A stretch of DNA of 64,000 bases from Avena insularis (Eukaryota > Streptophyta > Magnoliopsida > Poales > Poaceae): contig CM042688.1 in assembly GCA_023614405.1 (NCBI GenBank), positions 440,376,028 to 440,440,027 of the forward strand, given 5' to 3'. The notes under the pieces were generated by a model. That model did not search any database. It was not told where the DNA came from and saw only the letters and a list, made by a program, of their open reading frames with translations. Shown here piece after piece: positions 10,492 through 21,404 of this stretch (position 1 is its first letter; every line of letters begins with the position of its first letter). Both the position numbers and the translations under genes were made by a program.

Positions 10492-11288
10492 ATGCCTATT
10501 GCCATCAGCACTGTTGAGGAGTTCCAGTTACCTGCTTTGGTCCTCGTATCGTAGAGCTTACTACTTTACTCGATCTCCCTCTTCCTATCATTACGGTGCA
10601 CCCACTCACCAAGTTTGAGAGGAAGGACCTTTGGGGCTTCAAGGTGAACCAGCCAGGACGCCAGACTGAGCCTACTACGGAGGCCATCGTCTTCAAGCTT
10701 ATGCACGGCGACAGGAGAGAGGCATAGAGGTTATCATGCAGGATCTGATAGGACGATCGTTAGGACGTCACTCCCGACAGGTTAGAGGCACTCACTTCCA
10801 CGCCTTCGAAGGCGTGATGACGAGAGTCCATCGACTTTGAGGACGACTCGAGGGTCACAGCAGAGCCGATACGCCTGCATTCTCCGTGACTTAGAGACTC
10901 TTATTAGGCACGTGGATACCGATAGGACCAACGTCATGCTTAGTAATGAAGCTCCAGTGCAGCTTCATGAGAAGGACAAGCTCTTTGCGCAGGACGAGAT
11001 AGTCAAGGAGATGGAGACAGTTCGAGACCCAAGACCGTAAGTTCAAGAGTCAAGAGAAGCGTGTCCGTGATAGGAACAAGAGGATTCGTGATATGACTGA
11101 GGAACTGCAGTCCAAGGACTTCGAGTTAGAGCAGCAGCAGACAAAGGATTGAGAGGCTTGCCCTTAAGAGGGCTCTCAAGGCCAAGATCGACTCTTTGAC
11201 CACTACCATCGAGGAGAACAAGACCGCAATGGAGAACGCAGGTCTTACCTTTATCGAGGAGGAGATTGATGCCGACGAGTGGATTTGA
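10492..11288 (+). pseudogene. Gypsy-1 pre-gag ORF B (broken)
   Basis: A second ORF ahead of gag, starting ATG at 10492 and ending TGA at 11286-11288. It has several frameshifts and stops between. The second half is strongly charged and heptad-like (EKDKLFAQDEIVKEME, KRIRDMTEELQSKD), so a coiled coil is likely, and it ends in an acidic tail EEEIDADEW. It is not recognised as a known enzyme. It could be the C-terminal half of one protein with ORF A, since the Gypsy-2 pre-gag ORF also ends in coiled coil and an acidic tail. No nucleic-acid-binding motif is seen. Confidence 0.45.
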
Positions 11289-11503
11289 CTACTCAGTTTT
11301 ATTTACGCACTTGTTATTTGTGAACTTATTGTTGGACCATCCGACATGTGGATGGCTTGCCACTTGTGTGTTTGTACTTTGAGACTTTTGTTATCTTGTT
11401 GTTTAGCTTTATCCTTGTGTTGCATGCTATATGTCCGCTTGTGTGATGTATTGTGCATAAATCATGTAAGGGTATCTCATTCTTATCTCTATATGAATAA
11501 ACC

Positions 11504-12600
11504 ATGATGCCTCCCGTCACGCAAACACCAACCCCAACCCCAACATTACCCCGAAATGCAACAAATGATGAATGCGCAAACACATTATGCAAATGATGAC
11601 GACGCTCATCTAGAACCGTAACAACAACCCCAATAACAATAATAACAACAACAACAACAACAACCCTCCGTGTTTTGATATGCTCACCAGATTTCTGCGT
11701 CCGAGGCCGCTAAGTTTTCGAACGATCGATCCCATGGTGGCCAATGATTGGCTACGCTCGTGAACAAAGACTTAGTGACCGTGGGATGCACAGATGCTGA
11801 AAAGGTCAGTTCGCAGACATCTGTTGAAGAACCACCGCATGGTGGGACAACTTCCAGATTACCACGCCTATTGATGAAGTGACTTGGGCTATCTTTGAAG
11901 ATGGCTTTCGCACTACACATATCTCACCAGGAATGATGAGCCTGAAAAAGAAGGAATTTCACAACCTGAAGCGCCACCACGCGTGGCTGAATATATTGAA
12001 GAGTTCAACAATTTGGCGCGCTATGCACCGGATGAGGTTGACACTGATGCCAAAAGGAAGGAAAAGTTTCTGGAAGGCTTGAATGACGAACTGAATCTGC
12101 AGCTGTCTGTGGCATATGTTCAAACTTATCGATCATTTGTGTGACAAGGCTGTTATTGTGGAGAATAAAATGAAGCAAGTTGAGAGTAGAAAGAGGAAAC
12201 ACTCTGACAAGCATAGCTCGATCGTCTCATAAACGATCTCACTATGATGATAGTGTCACCAGATCCCACAAGCATGGGAAGTTTAACAAGCACCACAACC
12301 ACAACCGTCATGACAACAAGCATCATCGCAGTCATAACAATGATAAGTACAAGAACAACAAGAGTGGATATAAGAGCCACCATAGTGGAAGTGGAAGTGG
12401 AAGTCAACCTAAGAAGGACAACAAAGTTGAATGCTTCAAATGCAAGAAGTGGGGCATTATGCTAATGAGTGCCCCGAGAAGAACGTTGAAGGACCTAACA
12501 AGCCCAATCCTTTTCGTAAAGGACAGGTTAACCACATCAATGTGGAGGAGGTCTATGAAGAACCTGATGCCGCTTGCTGGTAAGTTCAGACTCAATTCCA
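11504..12600 (+). pseudogene. Gypsy-1 gag (broken)
   Basis: Gag packages element RNA into virus-like particles. The ORF opens with ATG at 11504 and has an AAC-rich low-complexity part (11622-11664, poly-Asn or poly-Gln by frame). It then has a capsid-type region with NKDLVTVGCTDAEKV, a TWAIFEDGFR piece and a FLEGLNDELNLQL-like piece. A basic His/Lys/Asn-rich linker follows (12230-12410) and then the first half of a CCHC knuckle (ECFKCKKWG, about 12430). Frames change at least five times. Gypsy-2 gag at 26482 shows the same plan in a cleaner frame. Confidence 0.75.
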
Positions 12601-12960
12601 TCTCAGCATTTGTACTCTTTGACACGGTGCATCTCATTCATTCATATCAAAAGCGTTTGTTGATATAAATGGGTTTGCATCTGAAAACATTGGGTGTCCG
12701 ATAAAAGTTAGCTCTCCGGAGGGATATGATAGTGAGTCTTGGATGCCGGATCTAGTCATAGAGATCGAAAACATAAGTTTCGAGAACCTAATAATCCTAA
12801 ATTCCCAAGGATTGGATGTAATTTTGGGAATGGATTGGATGGCTAAGTATGAGGGAGTACTAGATTGTGCAAATCGCACAATTTCACTTACAACCCGAAG
12901 GTAAGAGGATAACATTTAAGTCAAATTTTCAATCTAAAGGAAGCAAGCTAAATTCTCTTA
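12600..12960 (+). pseudogene. Gypsy-1 protease (broken)
   Basis: An aspartic retroviral-type protease. The catalytic D-T-G region lies at about 12619-12630, but one G is missing there, so the frame shifts exactly at the active site. Downstream, open pieces reading VLDCAN and VILGMDWM (about 12820-12870) fit the hydrophobic flap and C-terminal part of Gypsy proteases (LGMDWL-type motif). A frame change occurs again near 12870. Confidence 0.7.
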
Positions 12961-12969
12961 AGGGGTTAG

Positions 12970-13715
12970 CATGGACAGTGTGCCAATTGTGTGAGTATCC
13001 GGATGTGTTCCCGGAAGAGTTACCGGAATGCCACCAGATAGAGATGTGGAGTTTATAATAGACTTGGAACCGTGTTCGGACCAAGGGCAAAAGGCCTTAT
13101 AAAATGTCATGACGAACTTAAGGAACTCAAGAAACAACTTGGAGAACAATTGCGAAAGGATTCATCCAGCCAAGTTCTTCATCTTGGGGAGCTCCAGCTT
13201 TGTTTGTAGAAAAGAGAGAGAACTCAAAGGTTATGCATAGATTACCGTTCTCTCAACGAGGTAACCATCAAGAACAAGTATCCTTTGCCAAGAATAAATG
13301 ACTTGTTTGATCAGCTAGAAGGAGCATGTGTGTTCTCGAAGATTGATCTTGATCAAGCTATTTTCAACTCAAGATAAGAGAGCAAGACATACCTAAAACA
13401 GCATTTACCACGAGGTATGGATTGTATGAGTACCGTGATGACTTTTGGTTTAACCAACGCCGGCATACTTCATGAATATGATGAACAAAGTGTTCATGGA
13501 ATTTCTCGACAAGTTCGTTGTCGTTTTCATCGATGACATCTTAGTCTACTCCAAGAGCAAGGAAGAGCATGAAAGACATCTACGCTTGATACTTGAGAAA
13601 CTAAGGGAACATAAGCTTTATGCCAAATTCAGCAAGTGTGAGTTTTGGTTAGAGGAAGTTGGATTTCTTGGTCATGTTATGACAAGGATGGTGTAGCTTG
13701 ATCCTGCTAAAGTTT
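12970..13715 (+). pseudogene. Gypsy-1 reverse transcriptase (broken)
   Basis: Copies element RNA into DNA. The usual start VFPEELP is visible at about 13003-13025. It is followed by a CIDYR-type region (13240s), [10 protein letters not shown], and [10 protein letters not shown], with the first catalytic Asp. The active-site motif [11 protein letters not shown] has its FIDD at 13526-13537. [24 protein letters not shown] and GFLGHV then follow. Several one-base shifts and a TAG near 13696 break the frame. Motif wording fits chromoviruses. Confidence 0.85.
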
Positions 13716-14305
13716 CACTGTGACAGAATGGGAATCTCCTAAGAATGTAAAAGAGGTTCGTAGTTTCCTTGGTTTAGCAGGTTACTACAGAAGATTCATT
13801 GAAAAAAATTCTAAGGTTGCTAAACCAATGACAGAATTGTTAAAGAAAGATAAGAAATTTGCTTGGTCTGAAGGATGTGAACTCAGCTTTCAAGAATTAA
13901 AGAAGAGACTTGTGTCAAGACCAGATCTGCCTACCAGATTTGGAAAAGAATTTCCAAGTGTATTGTGATGCTTCGCATCAGGGATTAGGAGCCGTACTTA
14001 TGCAAAGCGGAAAAGTTGTGGCTTATACCTCGAGACAACTCAAAACTCATGAAGTAAATTATCCTACTCATGATTTAGAGTTAGCATTGTAGTCCATGCA
14101 CTCAAAACATGGAGACATTACCTTTTGGGAAAACGTTGTGAAGTATTCACCGACCATAAAAGCTTGAAATATATCTTCACCCAGAAGGAGATCAATATGA
14201 GACAAAGAAGATGGCTAGAACTTATCAAGGATTACGACTTGAATTTGCAATACCACCGTAAAGCAAATGTAGTAGCAGATGCCCTAAGTCGAAAGCGTTT
14301 GTAAA
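13716..14305 (+). pseudogene. Gypsy-1 RT connection and RNase H (broken)
   Basis: Starts with the thumb and connection ([17 protein letters not shown] at about 13750). RNase H follows, with [15 protein letters not shown] (first catalytic Asp), AYTSRQLK and the HDLEL segment with the catalytic Glu, then [10 protein letters not shown] with the next Asp. It ends in the very conserved [11 protein letters not shown] at 14262-14300. Frameshifts lie near 13945 and 14090. This last motif is also the point where the Gypsy-2 deletion rejoins. Confidence 0.85.
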
Positions 14306-15832
14306 TGGCCTTACCAAAGGTGAATTGCCGATGACTTGTGTAAGCAATTCAAGGAACTCAGGTTGGAGATTGTGGAAGGACATCTCATGTCTTTGGATGT
14401 TCAACCCACTGCTGGATAAGATTAAAGAAGCCCAAAAGACGGATAAAGAGATCAAGAGATCAAGGAAAGGATTAGCCAAGGGAAAGCTAAAAGTTTCCAT
14501 ATGGACGAACAAGGTACTTTATGGCACGAGAAACGATTTGTGTTCCACAAGATCCGAAATGCGGAAACTGATTTTACAAGAAGCCCATAACTCTCCGTAT
14601 TCTATTCACCCGGAAACACCAAAATGTATATGGATATGAAAGAAAGGTTTTGGTGGAACAATCTTAAAAGGGACATCCGAACACATTGCCTTGTGTGACG
14701 TGTGTAGTAGAGTGAAAGCGGAGCATCAGAAACCAGCAGGTTTGCTTCAACCAATGCCTATTCCTGAATGGAAGTGGGAAAATATTGGTATGGAGTTCAT
14801 TACCGGATTACCAAGGACCAGGTCAGGTATGATTCCATATGGGTAGTGAGATCGCCTAACTAAAGTGGCTCATTTTATACCAGAAAGACAACTTATACCA
14901 GTGCAAAGTTAGCCAAAATCTACATGAGCAGAATTGTATGCCTTCACGGAGTACCTAAGAGTATTGTGTCTGATAGAGGACCTCAATTCACTTCTCACTT
15001 TTGGAGACAACTTCATGAATCTCTAGGAACGAGGTTGGAATCCAAGACTGCTTTCATCCTCAAACCGATGGACAAACAGAAAGGACTAATCAAATTCTTG
15101 AAGACATGTTGAGGGCATGTGCCCTAGACTATGGGGCAAGTTGGGATGAAAGTCCGCCTTACAGAGTTCTCTTACAACAACAAATCACCAATCTAGTATT
15201 GGGATGGCACCATTCGAGTTTCTATACGGAAGAAAGTGTACCACCCCATTGCTATGGAATGGTGTGGGAGAAAGAAGTTTGTTTGGACCAGATCTTATCA
15301 AAGACGCCGAAGAAAAGGTCAAATTGGTTAGAGACAGATTGAAGATAGCACAGTCTCAGTAAAAGCTACGCAGATGCTAAGCGTAGAGAACTCACTTACG
15401 AAGTTGGGGATAGAGCTTATCTTAGAGTATCACCACTTCGTGGAGTAAAAAGATTTGGAGTCAAAGGAAAGTTAGCACCAAGATATGTAGGACCATTCAA
15501 CATTCTAAGTCGCAAGGAGAAGCTGCATATGAAATCGAATCGCCAAAGATCTTTATTAGCATCCATAATGTTTTTCATGTGAGCCAGCTCAAGAAATGTC
15601 ACCCAGAAATGGAAGAAACATCTTTGAAAGATACCATATCTTTGGAAGAAGTTCAACTAGAAAGTGATCTCACCTATGAAGAAAAGCCGTCAAGATTCTT
15701 GAGACCACGAAAGAGTCACAAGGACAAAAACCATCAAGTTTTGCAAAGTACAATGGAACCATCATTCCGAAGAAGAAGCAACATGGGAAAGAGAAGACGA
15801 TCTTCGGAAAGACCACCCTCACCTATTTGCTA
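14306..15832 (+). pseudogene. Gypsy-1 integrase with chromodomain-like tail (broken)
   Basis: Integrase inserts the cDNA into the genome. Visible pieces are the HHCC zinc-binding region (EAHNSPYSIHPETPK, then C-x2-C near 14695), the start of the catalytic core (PEWKWENIGMEF, first Asp region, about 14765), SDRGPQFTSHFW with the second Asp (about 14970), the third acidic part near 15090, and the GPFNIL-type tail. HNVFHVSQLKK (about 15565) follows, and then a short chromodomain-like end with a WERED-type motif near 15790. The C-terminal piece is known to target chromoviruses to marked chromatin. Many one-base shifts are present. Confidence 0.82.
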
Positions 15833-15857
15833 GCCAATCCGAATCTCGAGGCTAGAT

Positions 15858-15877
15858 TCATTTTAAGGGGTTAGATT
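15858..15877 (+). other. Polypurine tract of Gypsy-1
   Basis: TTTTAAGGGGTTAGATT directly before the 3' LTR. AAGGGG is the likely plus-strand primer. Confidence 0.6.
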
Positions 15878-18800
15878 TGTAACATCCCCAAAAAATCATG
15901 TTTCAAAACTCATTCATTTCATCCTTGCATCATTCATTCATATAGGGTTTTTCTCAAAATCATTTAGAGGCAGAAGTTTGAGCTATGATTTCATGTGGGC
16001 AAATTGTCTCAATTGGCCACCACCCTTTGGGATTTGTTTGTCCATGACCTTGTTTGCTTGCCTCCATGATTGGAAAGATTAGGAGTAGCATTTAAACCCA
16101 AGATTCCAAATTTAGAAATAGTTTCAAACCCCTATTTCAAATATTTGCAACTAGAGCAAATCTCTGTTTATTTTGAAACCCAAGCTTGTCTAAGCCTTTG
16201 CAAGGTAACCACTAGGATATTTGATTGTTTATGAACCCACAGAACCCTGCAAAAATCCCCAAAGCAGTTTGAATTCAAAAGGATTTGAATTCATATCAAA
16301 TTCTATTCAGAAAATTGAATTAGAAAAGAAAAGGCCTAAAAAAAGAAAAAGAAAGCGGCCAGAATCTGGCCCAGCAAGAAATCAAGCCCATGAGCCCACC
16401 CGGATCTCCTTTTCCTTCTCACCTGTGCTGAAGCGACGTTAAGTCGCTGACAGACAGACCCCACCGCCACCTCGCACTCTTCGCTGATGAGCGGGCCCGG
16501 TCCACGTCGCCCTCGTCTTCCCCAGACCGCGCCGACGACCACGTCGCTGCAGCAGTGATGGCCGGTAATGGCGCGGCGTAAATGGGCATTTATCCTCGAG
16601 CGTTTCCTGTCGATTCGCCGGCTATAAGATCATCTCGCCTCGCGATCTTTTTCCCCAAACACCTCACTCACTCCGCCACCAGGCTGTCCTCAATCAGCTT
16701 TGCCCGCCGCAGCAGAGCCTCTCCGACGATCGATTCCGGTGAGTCCAGGCTCCCTCTGCCTCTCATTCTTACAATCTGACTCAGCGTGTCTTGGCGCACC
16801 TCCTGACCTCACTAGTCCGTCTTGTACTGCCCCAGGTCGCCGGTTCCACTTGACACCGCGAGCACCGACGGCGACATCTACTCCGACGAGTTTTTCCGGA
16901 AGGTACAGATCGCCGCTTTTTCCGCTCACGCCACTACGCTTGACCCTGTGAATCTAACCGTGTCCTCGCTTGCCTTGGGTGATCCCAGCGACGTCCACGA
17001 CGACCACCCCCGACCTGGACGCCGCCACGAACTCCGGTGAGCAATCGCAGCGTCGAGCGCCCTTGACCAACCGCAGTACGACGAAGCTTCGCTGACCTCC
17101 TGAGCCCGGTGAGCTACCTCCTTCTCCCTCTCCGTCTGCATCGCCGGCAACGCCATCGACCGCGATTCCGCCGGTAGCCACCGCCTCCGCCAGATTCTTG
17201 GCCAGAGAAATAGCAGCCATCGATCAGATCGTGGCGCTTGGATAGATCCACTTAACCCGAAGGCACGCGATCTGAGCCACTAGATTTCATTTAGATCCTC
17301 GGCTGTGGAGCTCGATCCGGTCTTAAACGGCACGGCGAATAAGAGCATGACGCGTGGCTAGGTTAGATCTGAAAATAGATTTAAAAACTAGAAATTTGAT
17401 CCAAATTCAAATGCCTATATCTTTTGAATCCCACGTTAGAATTTTGCAAACTTTATACGTTGGATTCAGAAAACAAGACCTTTCTGCCTATCCCTTTTGT
17501 TTAGCAAATAGTAACCATTAGATGTGCTTAAATTGCAGAGACTTGTTTGAGGCCTTTTTGAATATAAGTTTAGTTTAGTATTTTATTTTTAGGGCTATTT
17601 AAGTTGTCTTGGCTATTTTGTGACTTATTTAGTTTCTGTATTCATGCACTTGCTTGGTTGAGTTTTCAAAATCATCACTTGGTAGATTCATGCATGCATG
17701 CATTCATAATATTTTGTTTGTATATATTTGTGTGTAATTGTGTGCTATAACTTTGTGTGTAGATTTTGCTAGTGATTGTGATTGTGACGAGTGCTACTCC
17801 ACTACCAAGGCAAGTGATATCTTCATGAATATTCCATACCTATATTTTATACTTGCATTAGATATATTTTGTTAGGACTTGCATGCTACTTTTGTCAATT
17901 GATGATGGGAAATCCTATTAGAATAGAATGCTAGAATTGCTAGGAGAATTCCCTAAAGATAAGTTGCCATGCCATGCTTAGCCTAGCTACTAGAAAACAA
18001 GGGTGGTTTATATATTCACACTATGGAAAAATATTCTAAGTCTAAGGACTTGTTTTATTTAACAAAACAACTAAGTTAATGAATCACCAGGTGGAATGGA
18101 AAGAATGGGATATGTTGAGTGGTTACACAAGGCCAGGGGTACTGGTGAACCTTGTGTATCTCACTTGTGGATGGCCACCCAGGAACAAAGAGATTTGAGT
18201 TGTCAAATGTTGAGAAGATTCAAGTGCAACCACTTGGTAATATGGGCTCTGCCATGATCTTAGGATGCTGGAACTTAGTCTCTTGGACAGTGGGTGGTAG
18301 ATGGGTTGATAGGATGTATCGCGTCAATTAGACTAAGGAAAGGCTCAAGGATCATGTCTTGGGAAACCAAGGCTTGTGGGGAAAGTGCACCACCTCTGCA
18401 GAGTGTAAAACCTAAGTACTTAGCCATGTCCCTGGTAAAGGACAATTTGAGCATCAAGACATGGAAACTTCAAGAATCTCATCACTCCAATTTCTGAATA
18501 AAACTTGTGGGTGAACAAGGGTTAAAGGATCTTCAGTCTTTGATTGGTAGATGCCCTGAGTGGATCTTCAGTCTTTGATTGGTAGATACCTTGGGATAGT
18601 CTTTGCCAAACAAAAATTTAGTATTTTCAAAAAGTTAAGGAAAAATCTATTTTGAGCAATGCAAGCCTAAGCTCCACCAGCCAAATGCATATAGTATTAT
18701 AGTCCACTTAAATATATACTAAGGTATCACTTGCCAATACTATTCCAAAGTATTGACCCTCTGTGGCTGTAACTTATGATGTTGCAGGTTACTCTGATGA

Positions 18801-19064
18801 TGAATAGGAGTCATGAGTCTACACTCAACATGCTTGCCTGTGGCACATGAAGATGAAGACTTATGTTTATTTACATATTCCATAAACTCTTGTATTAGGC
18901 CTTTTGCCATGAGTTGTAAAAGACTATGTTTTATCTCTAGAATGACTGTAATAAACGACCTTTGTATCTGTGTACTTCATCTTAAACTGTGGATGCTAGC
19001 ATTGATCCAGGGACTAGCATTGCAATCACAGGGATCTTTTCCTTTAATAAGGAGGGATCTTACA
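15878..19064 (+). repeat. Gypsy-1 3' LTR
   Basis: Starts TGTAACATCCCC and ends GATCTTACA, and pairs with 6491-9697. The TATA box is at 16622-16628. Shortest differences from the 5' LTR are in homopolymers. The acidic first exon near 17775-17808 has lost a few bases compared with 8389-8439. The conserved block is at 18385-18442. Confidence 0.93.
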
Positions 19065-19069
19065 GTGGG
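19065..19069. repeat. Target site duplication GTGGG, right copy of Gypsy-1
   Basis: It matches 6486-6490. After it the Copia ORF continues in phase. Confidence 0.9.
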
Positions 19070-19797
19070 TACGCTTGCTGGACTCTCCACTCTATATGCT
19101 CGTTTGGTTGGTGTTTTCCGTCATTCTATCATGCCTAGTGGGGGCAACAATGACCGTATTCATGGCCACTTGGTTCAGCTGCTTACTTTTTCCTATGAGG
19201 TGGCCTCCCGTGAGGATGAGTCTGCAGACTACAAGCTGGATGTGATGGAATTCATGTACCTTGAGTTGACTGATGCCATGTTCAATAGGCTCTCCATTAC
19301 GTATGCTCCTTATATTATGATGCTCATCAAGTACTTGCTTCCCACTGGATAATTTCACTATGATGTTGAGCATAAGGTGAAGAAGATCTACAACAAGGCA
19401 AGGAAGACCTCTCATCCATCCTCAGCTCCTGAGGGTTTTATGAGAGATGCTCGTGCCAGTGCTCGTAGGCCCCCAGTGCCTCCTGTTGCTCGTGAGGTGA
19501 AGCAGCTAATTGGTTTCAGCGGAACATTTTGTGCATGGGGTGGATACTCGCAAGGGACAGTATGCGGTGTACAAGCAGCACCACGAGATGGCAGATACCC
19601 AGCAGATCATTCTCCATCATGTGTCTAGGGCATCAGGCGCTCCTCTAGCCCCTACTGCTCCCACTCCATATACTCAGTGGAACTCTTCTTCTAGACTCAA
19701 CTATGGCAAGCTTGATCGCCACCTGTTTTTGGCGAGGGCGTCCACTACAGCAGCTGATGAGGAAGGGGAAGATATAGAGGAGTATGATGAGGACTAA
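19070..19797 (+). pseudogene. Env-position ORF of the Copia element, part 2 (broken)
   Basis: This continues the frame interrupted at 6490 (phase kept across the five-base duplication). A helical globular part runs to a TAA at 19350-19352. The same frame then resumes with a basic piece KVKKIYNKARKT and a Pro-rich stretch. A frameshift lies near 19510-19540, and the last frame ends in an acidic tail (DEEGEDIEEYDED) at TAA 19795-19797. No signal peptide or transmembrane helix is evident, so a true envelope role is doubtful. I cannot name the family firmly. Confidence 0.5.
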
Positions 19798-20366
19798 GAG
19801 TGATTCCTTGGGGCACTAGCATCGCTCTTCTTCCTTTTTGGTGTTTCAATGCCAAAGGGGGAGAAGTAGTTCTATTAGGTCTTCGTGGATTTGCATGGGT
19901 CGGGAGCAAGCATTTGCACTTCATCATTTCGGTCTTTTTCTCGCTTGTGCCCATTTAACGTTGAACTTTTATTCGTGATTTGGGTTGTATGAGACTATGT
20001 GGTATGTGGCACTGGAATGGTCCTATGGATTTATCTATTGGTGATTATGGATCCAACTATCTCATTGGTTATTGGTTATCCCTCTCACTGTGGAAGACCT
20101 CAATAATGGTTATCATATTGGCTATCCTTTTATTATATTGTGGTCTTCTATCTCATGATGGTATGATGTTATGCGCTATCTTTTCATGTGTGTAAATTTC
20201 TTTTCCGATGAAATAGACTTATACCTACTTGTGTGCATTTGTATTCAAATGAAAATTACTCAACTATGCACACACTTAGGGGGTGTCTACTTCATGTTTG
20301 TGTTTGTGTTATTAGAGCTATCTTGCAAATCCTAGTATTGTCACCTAACACCAAAAAGGGGGAGAT
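19798..20366 (+). other. Copia 3' spacer with two polypurine-like tracts
   Basis: Non-coding. GCCAAAGGGGGAGAAG at 19851-19866 follows the ORF, and CCAAAAAGGGGGAGAT at 20351-20366 abuts the LTR and is the real polypurine tract by position. A third GGGGG tract lies after pol at about 4745. Confidence 0.65.
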
Positions 20367-20492
20367 TGAAAGAACATTGCATGACCTCTAGTGTTTTATG
20401 TGTTAGATAACAATGCCATGGAGTATCTCATGTGTGCTAAGTGATGCAAATAAGTATTCACATGAAAAGCTGGAAAACCTGTTATTGGGGGG

Positions 20493-20893
20493 GCAGATAA
20501 TCTACACCTGTCAAGGGCTGGATAATCTGGCCTGACCCCTTTGACAAAGGTGGGCACGGCGTGAGTCTCTATGTGGGGGGGGGGATAATCCTTCGGATTG
20601 TCCGGCCAGGGCCGGAATATTTGCCTAGGCCGGATAATCCGCCCCCCCGAGAAGGCTGACAAAGTTGGACAAGGCGCAACCTTCTATGGGGTGGGCAGAT
20701 AATCTCTCAGATTGTCTAGCCATGGCCGGAGTTTTTGCCTGGGCCGGATAATCCGCCCCCCAGAGAAGTTTGCTATGGGAAGAACGGTGTTACCTTCTGT
20801 GTGGGGGCGAAATATTCCCCGGATAATCCGAGGCAGGGCGGAATTTTACCACCAGCCGGATAATCCGGCCTTCACTTGGGCCGGATAATCCGG
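20493..20893 (+). promoter_or_regulatory. Array of near-palindromic CCGGATAATCCGG motifs in Copia LTR U3
   Basis: GGATAATCC or a one-base variant occurs at about 20519, 20583, 20632, 20746, 20821, 20858 and 20883, plus weaker CAGATAATCT copies at about 20494 and 20696. The fuller form CCGGATAATCCGG is symmetrical around its central base. The motifs lie 40-440 bases upstream of the TATA box, where an LTR enhancer is expected. The binding factor is unknown. Confidence 0.6.
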
Positions 20894-20930
20894 CCCTAGA
20901 CTTCACCAACGGCCATGTTTGGACAAGGGG

Positions 20931-20937
20931 TATAAAA
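20931..20937 (+). promoter_or_regulatory. TATA box of Copia 3' LTR
   Basis: GGGGTATAAAAGCCCC, a strong TATA box inside a short palindromic frame, downstream of the motif array. Confidence 0.75.
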
Positions 20938-21399
20938 GCCCCAATAACCCCTCCTGTCAGATCTCTTGATTCATTCGAAAAATTATTGTTCTATTGCAAA
21001 AGCTCTCATTCAAGGTCTCCCACTTCAACCATCTGAAGGCTCCGATCTTTGGGGAATCGAAGGAGGAGACTTCATCCATCGACATCACGAATCAAGTGTC
21101 GCACTTCCTCTCCATTCACTTGGAGATCTCTCGATCTAGTATTCTTGTTGATATCTAGATCTTGTGTTTCGGTTTTGATAATATTTGTTTTTGTGGCAGC
21201 TTGTTGTCATTACGGGAGCCTCAAATTCGATTGTGGAGTTGTTCCCTGCTAGTTCTGTAAAGGCATCGGTTCCCGCCTCGAAGGGTACCAATAGTGGAAA
21301 GGTGGATCAGGCCTTTGGTGGTGAGATCCATCAGAGAATAGGGTGAGGCCTATTGTGGCATGGTGGTCTTAGTACCACCCACCCCTCCAACGCAGATGT

Positions 21400-21404
21400 A
21401 CTTC
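21400..21404. repeat. Target site duplication ACTTC of Gypsy-2, left copy
   Basis: ACTTC before the LTR start TGTAACACCCC. The right copy is at 33062-33066. Confidence 0.9.

Larger units (their letters stand above)
6491..19064 (+). mobile_element. Gypsy-1: complete Del/Tekay-like Gypsy element
   Basis: A 12.6 kb element with two LTRs of about 3.2 kb, perfect five-base target duplication, tRNA-Met-type primer site, two ORFs ahead of gag, then gag, protease, RT, RNase H, integrase and a polypurine tract. The domain order is Ty3/Gypsy. The integrase tail ends in a chromodomain-like piece and the LTRs are very long, which points to the Del/Tekay chromovirus group. Nearly all frames are broken by one-base indels while substitutions between the LTRs are few; this could partly be uncorrected sequencing error. 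It is inserted in the env-position ORF of the Copia element. Confidence 0.92.
20367..21404 (+). repeat. Copia 3' LTR, first part
   Basis: Begins TGAAAGAACATT after the polypurine tract and is cut by Gypsy-2 at 21404/21405; it resumes at 33067. It contains the GGATAATCC array (20493-20893) and a TATA box at 20931. Confidence 0.8.
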
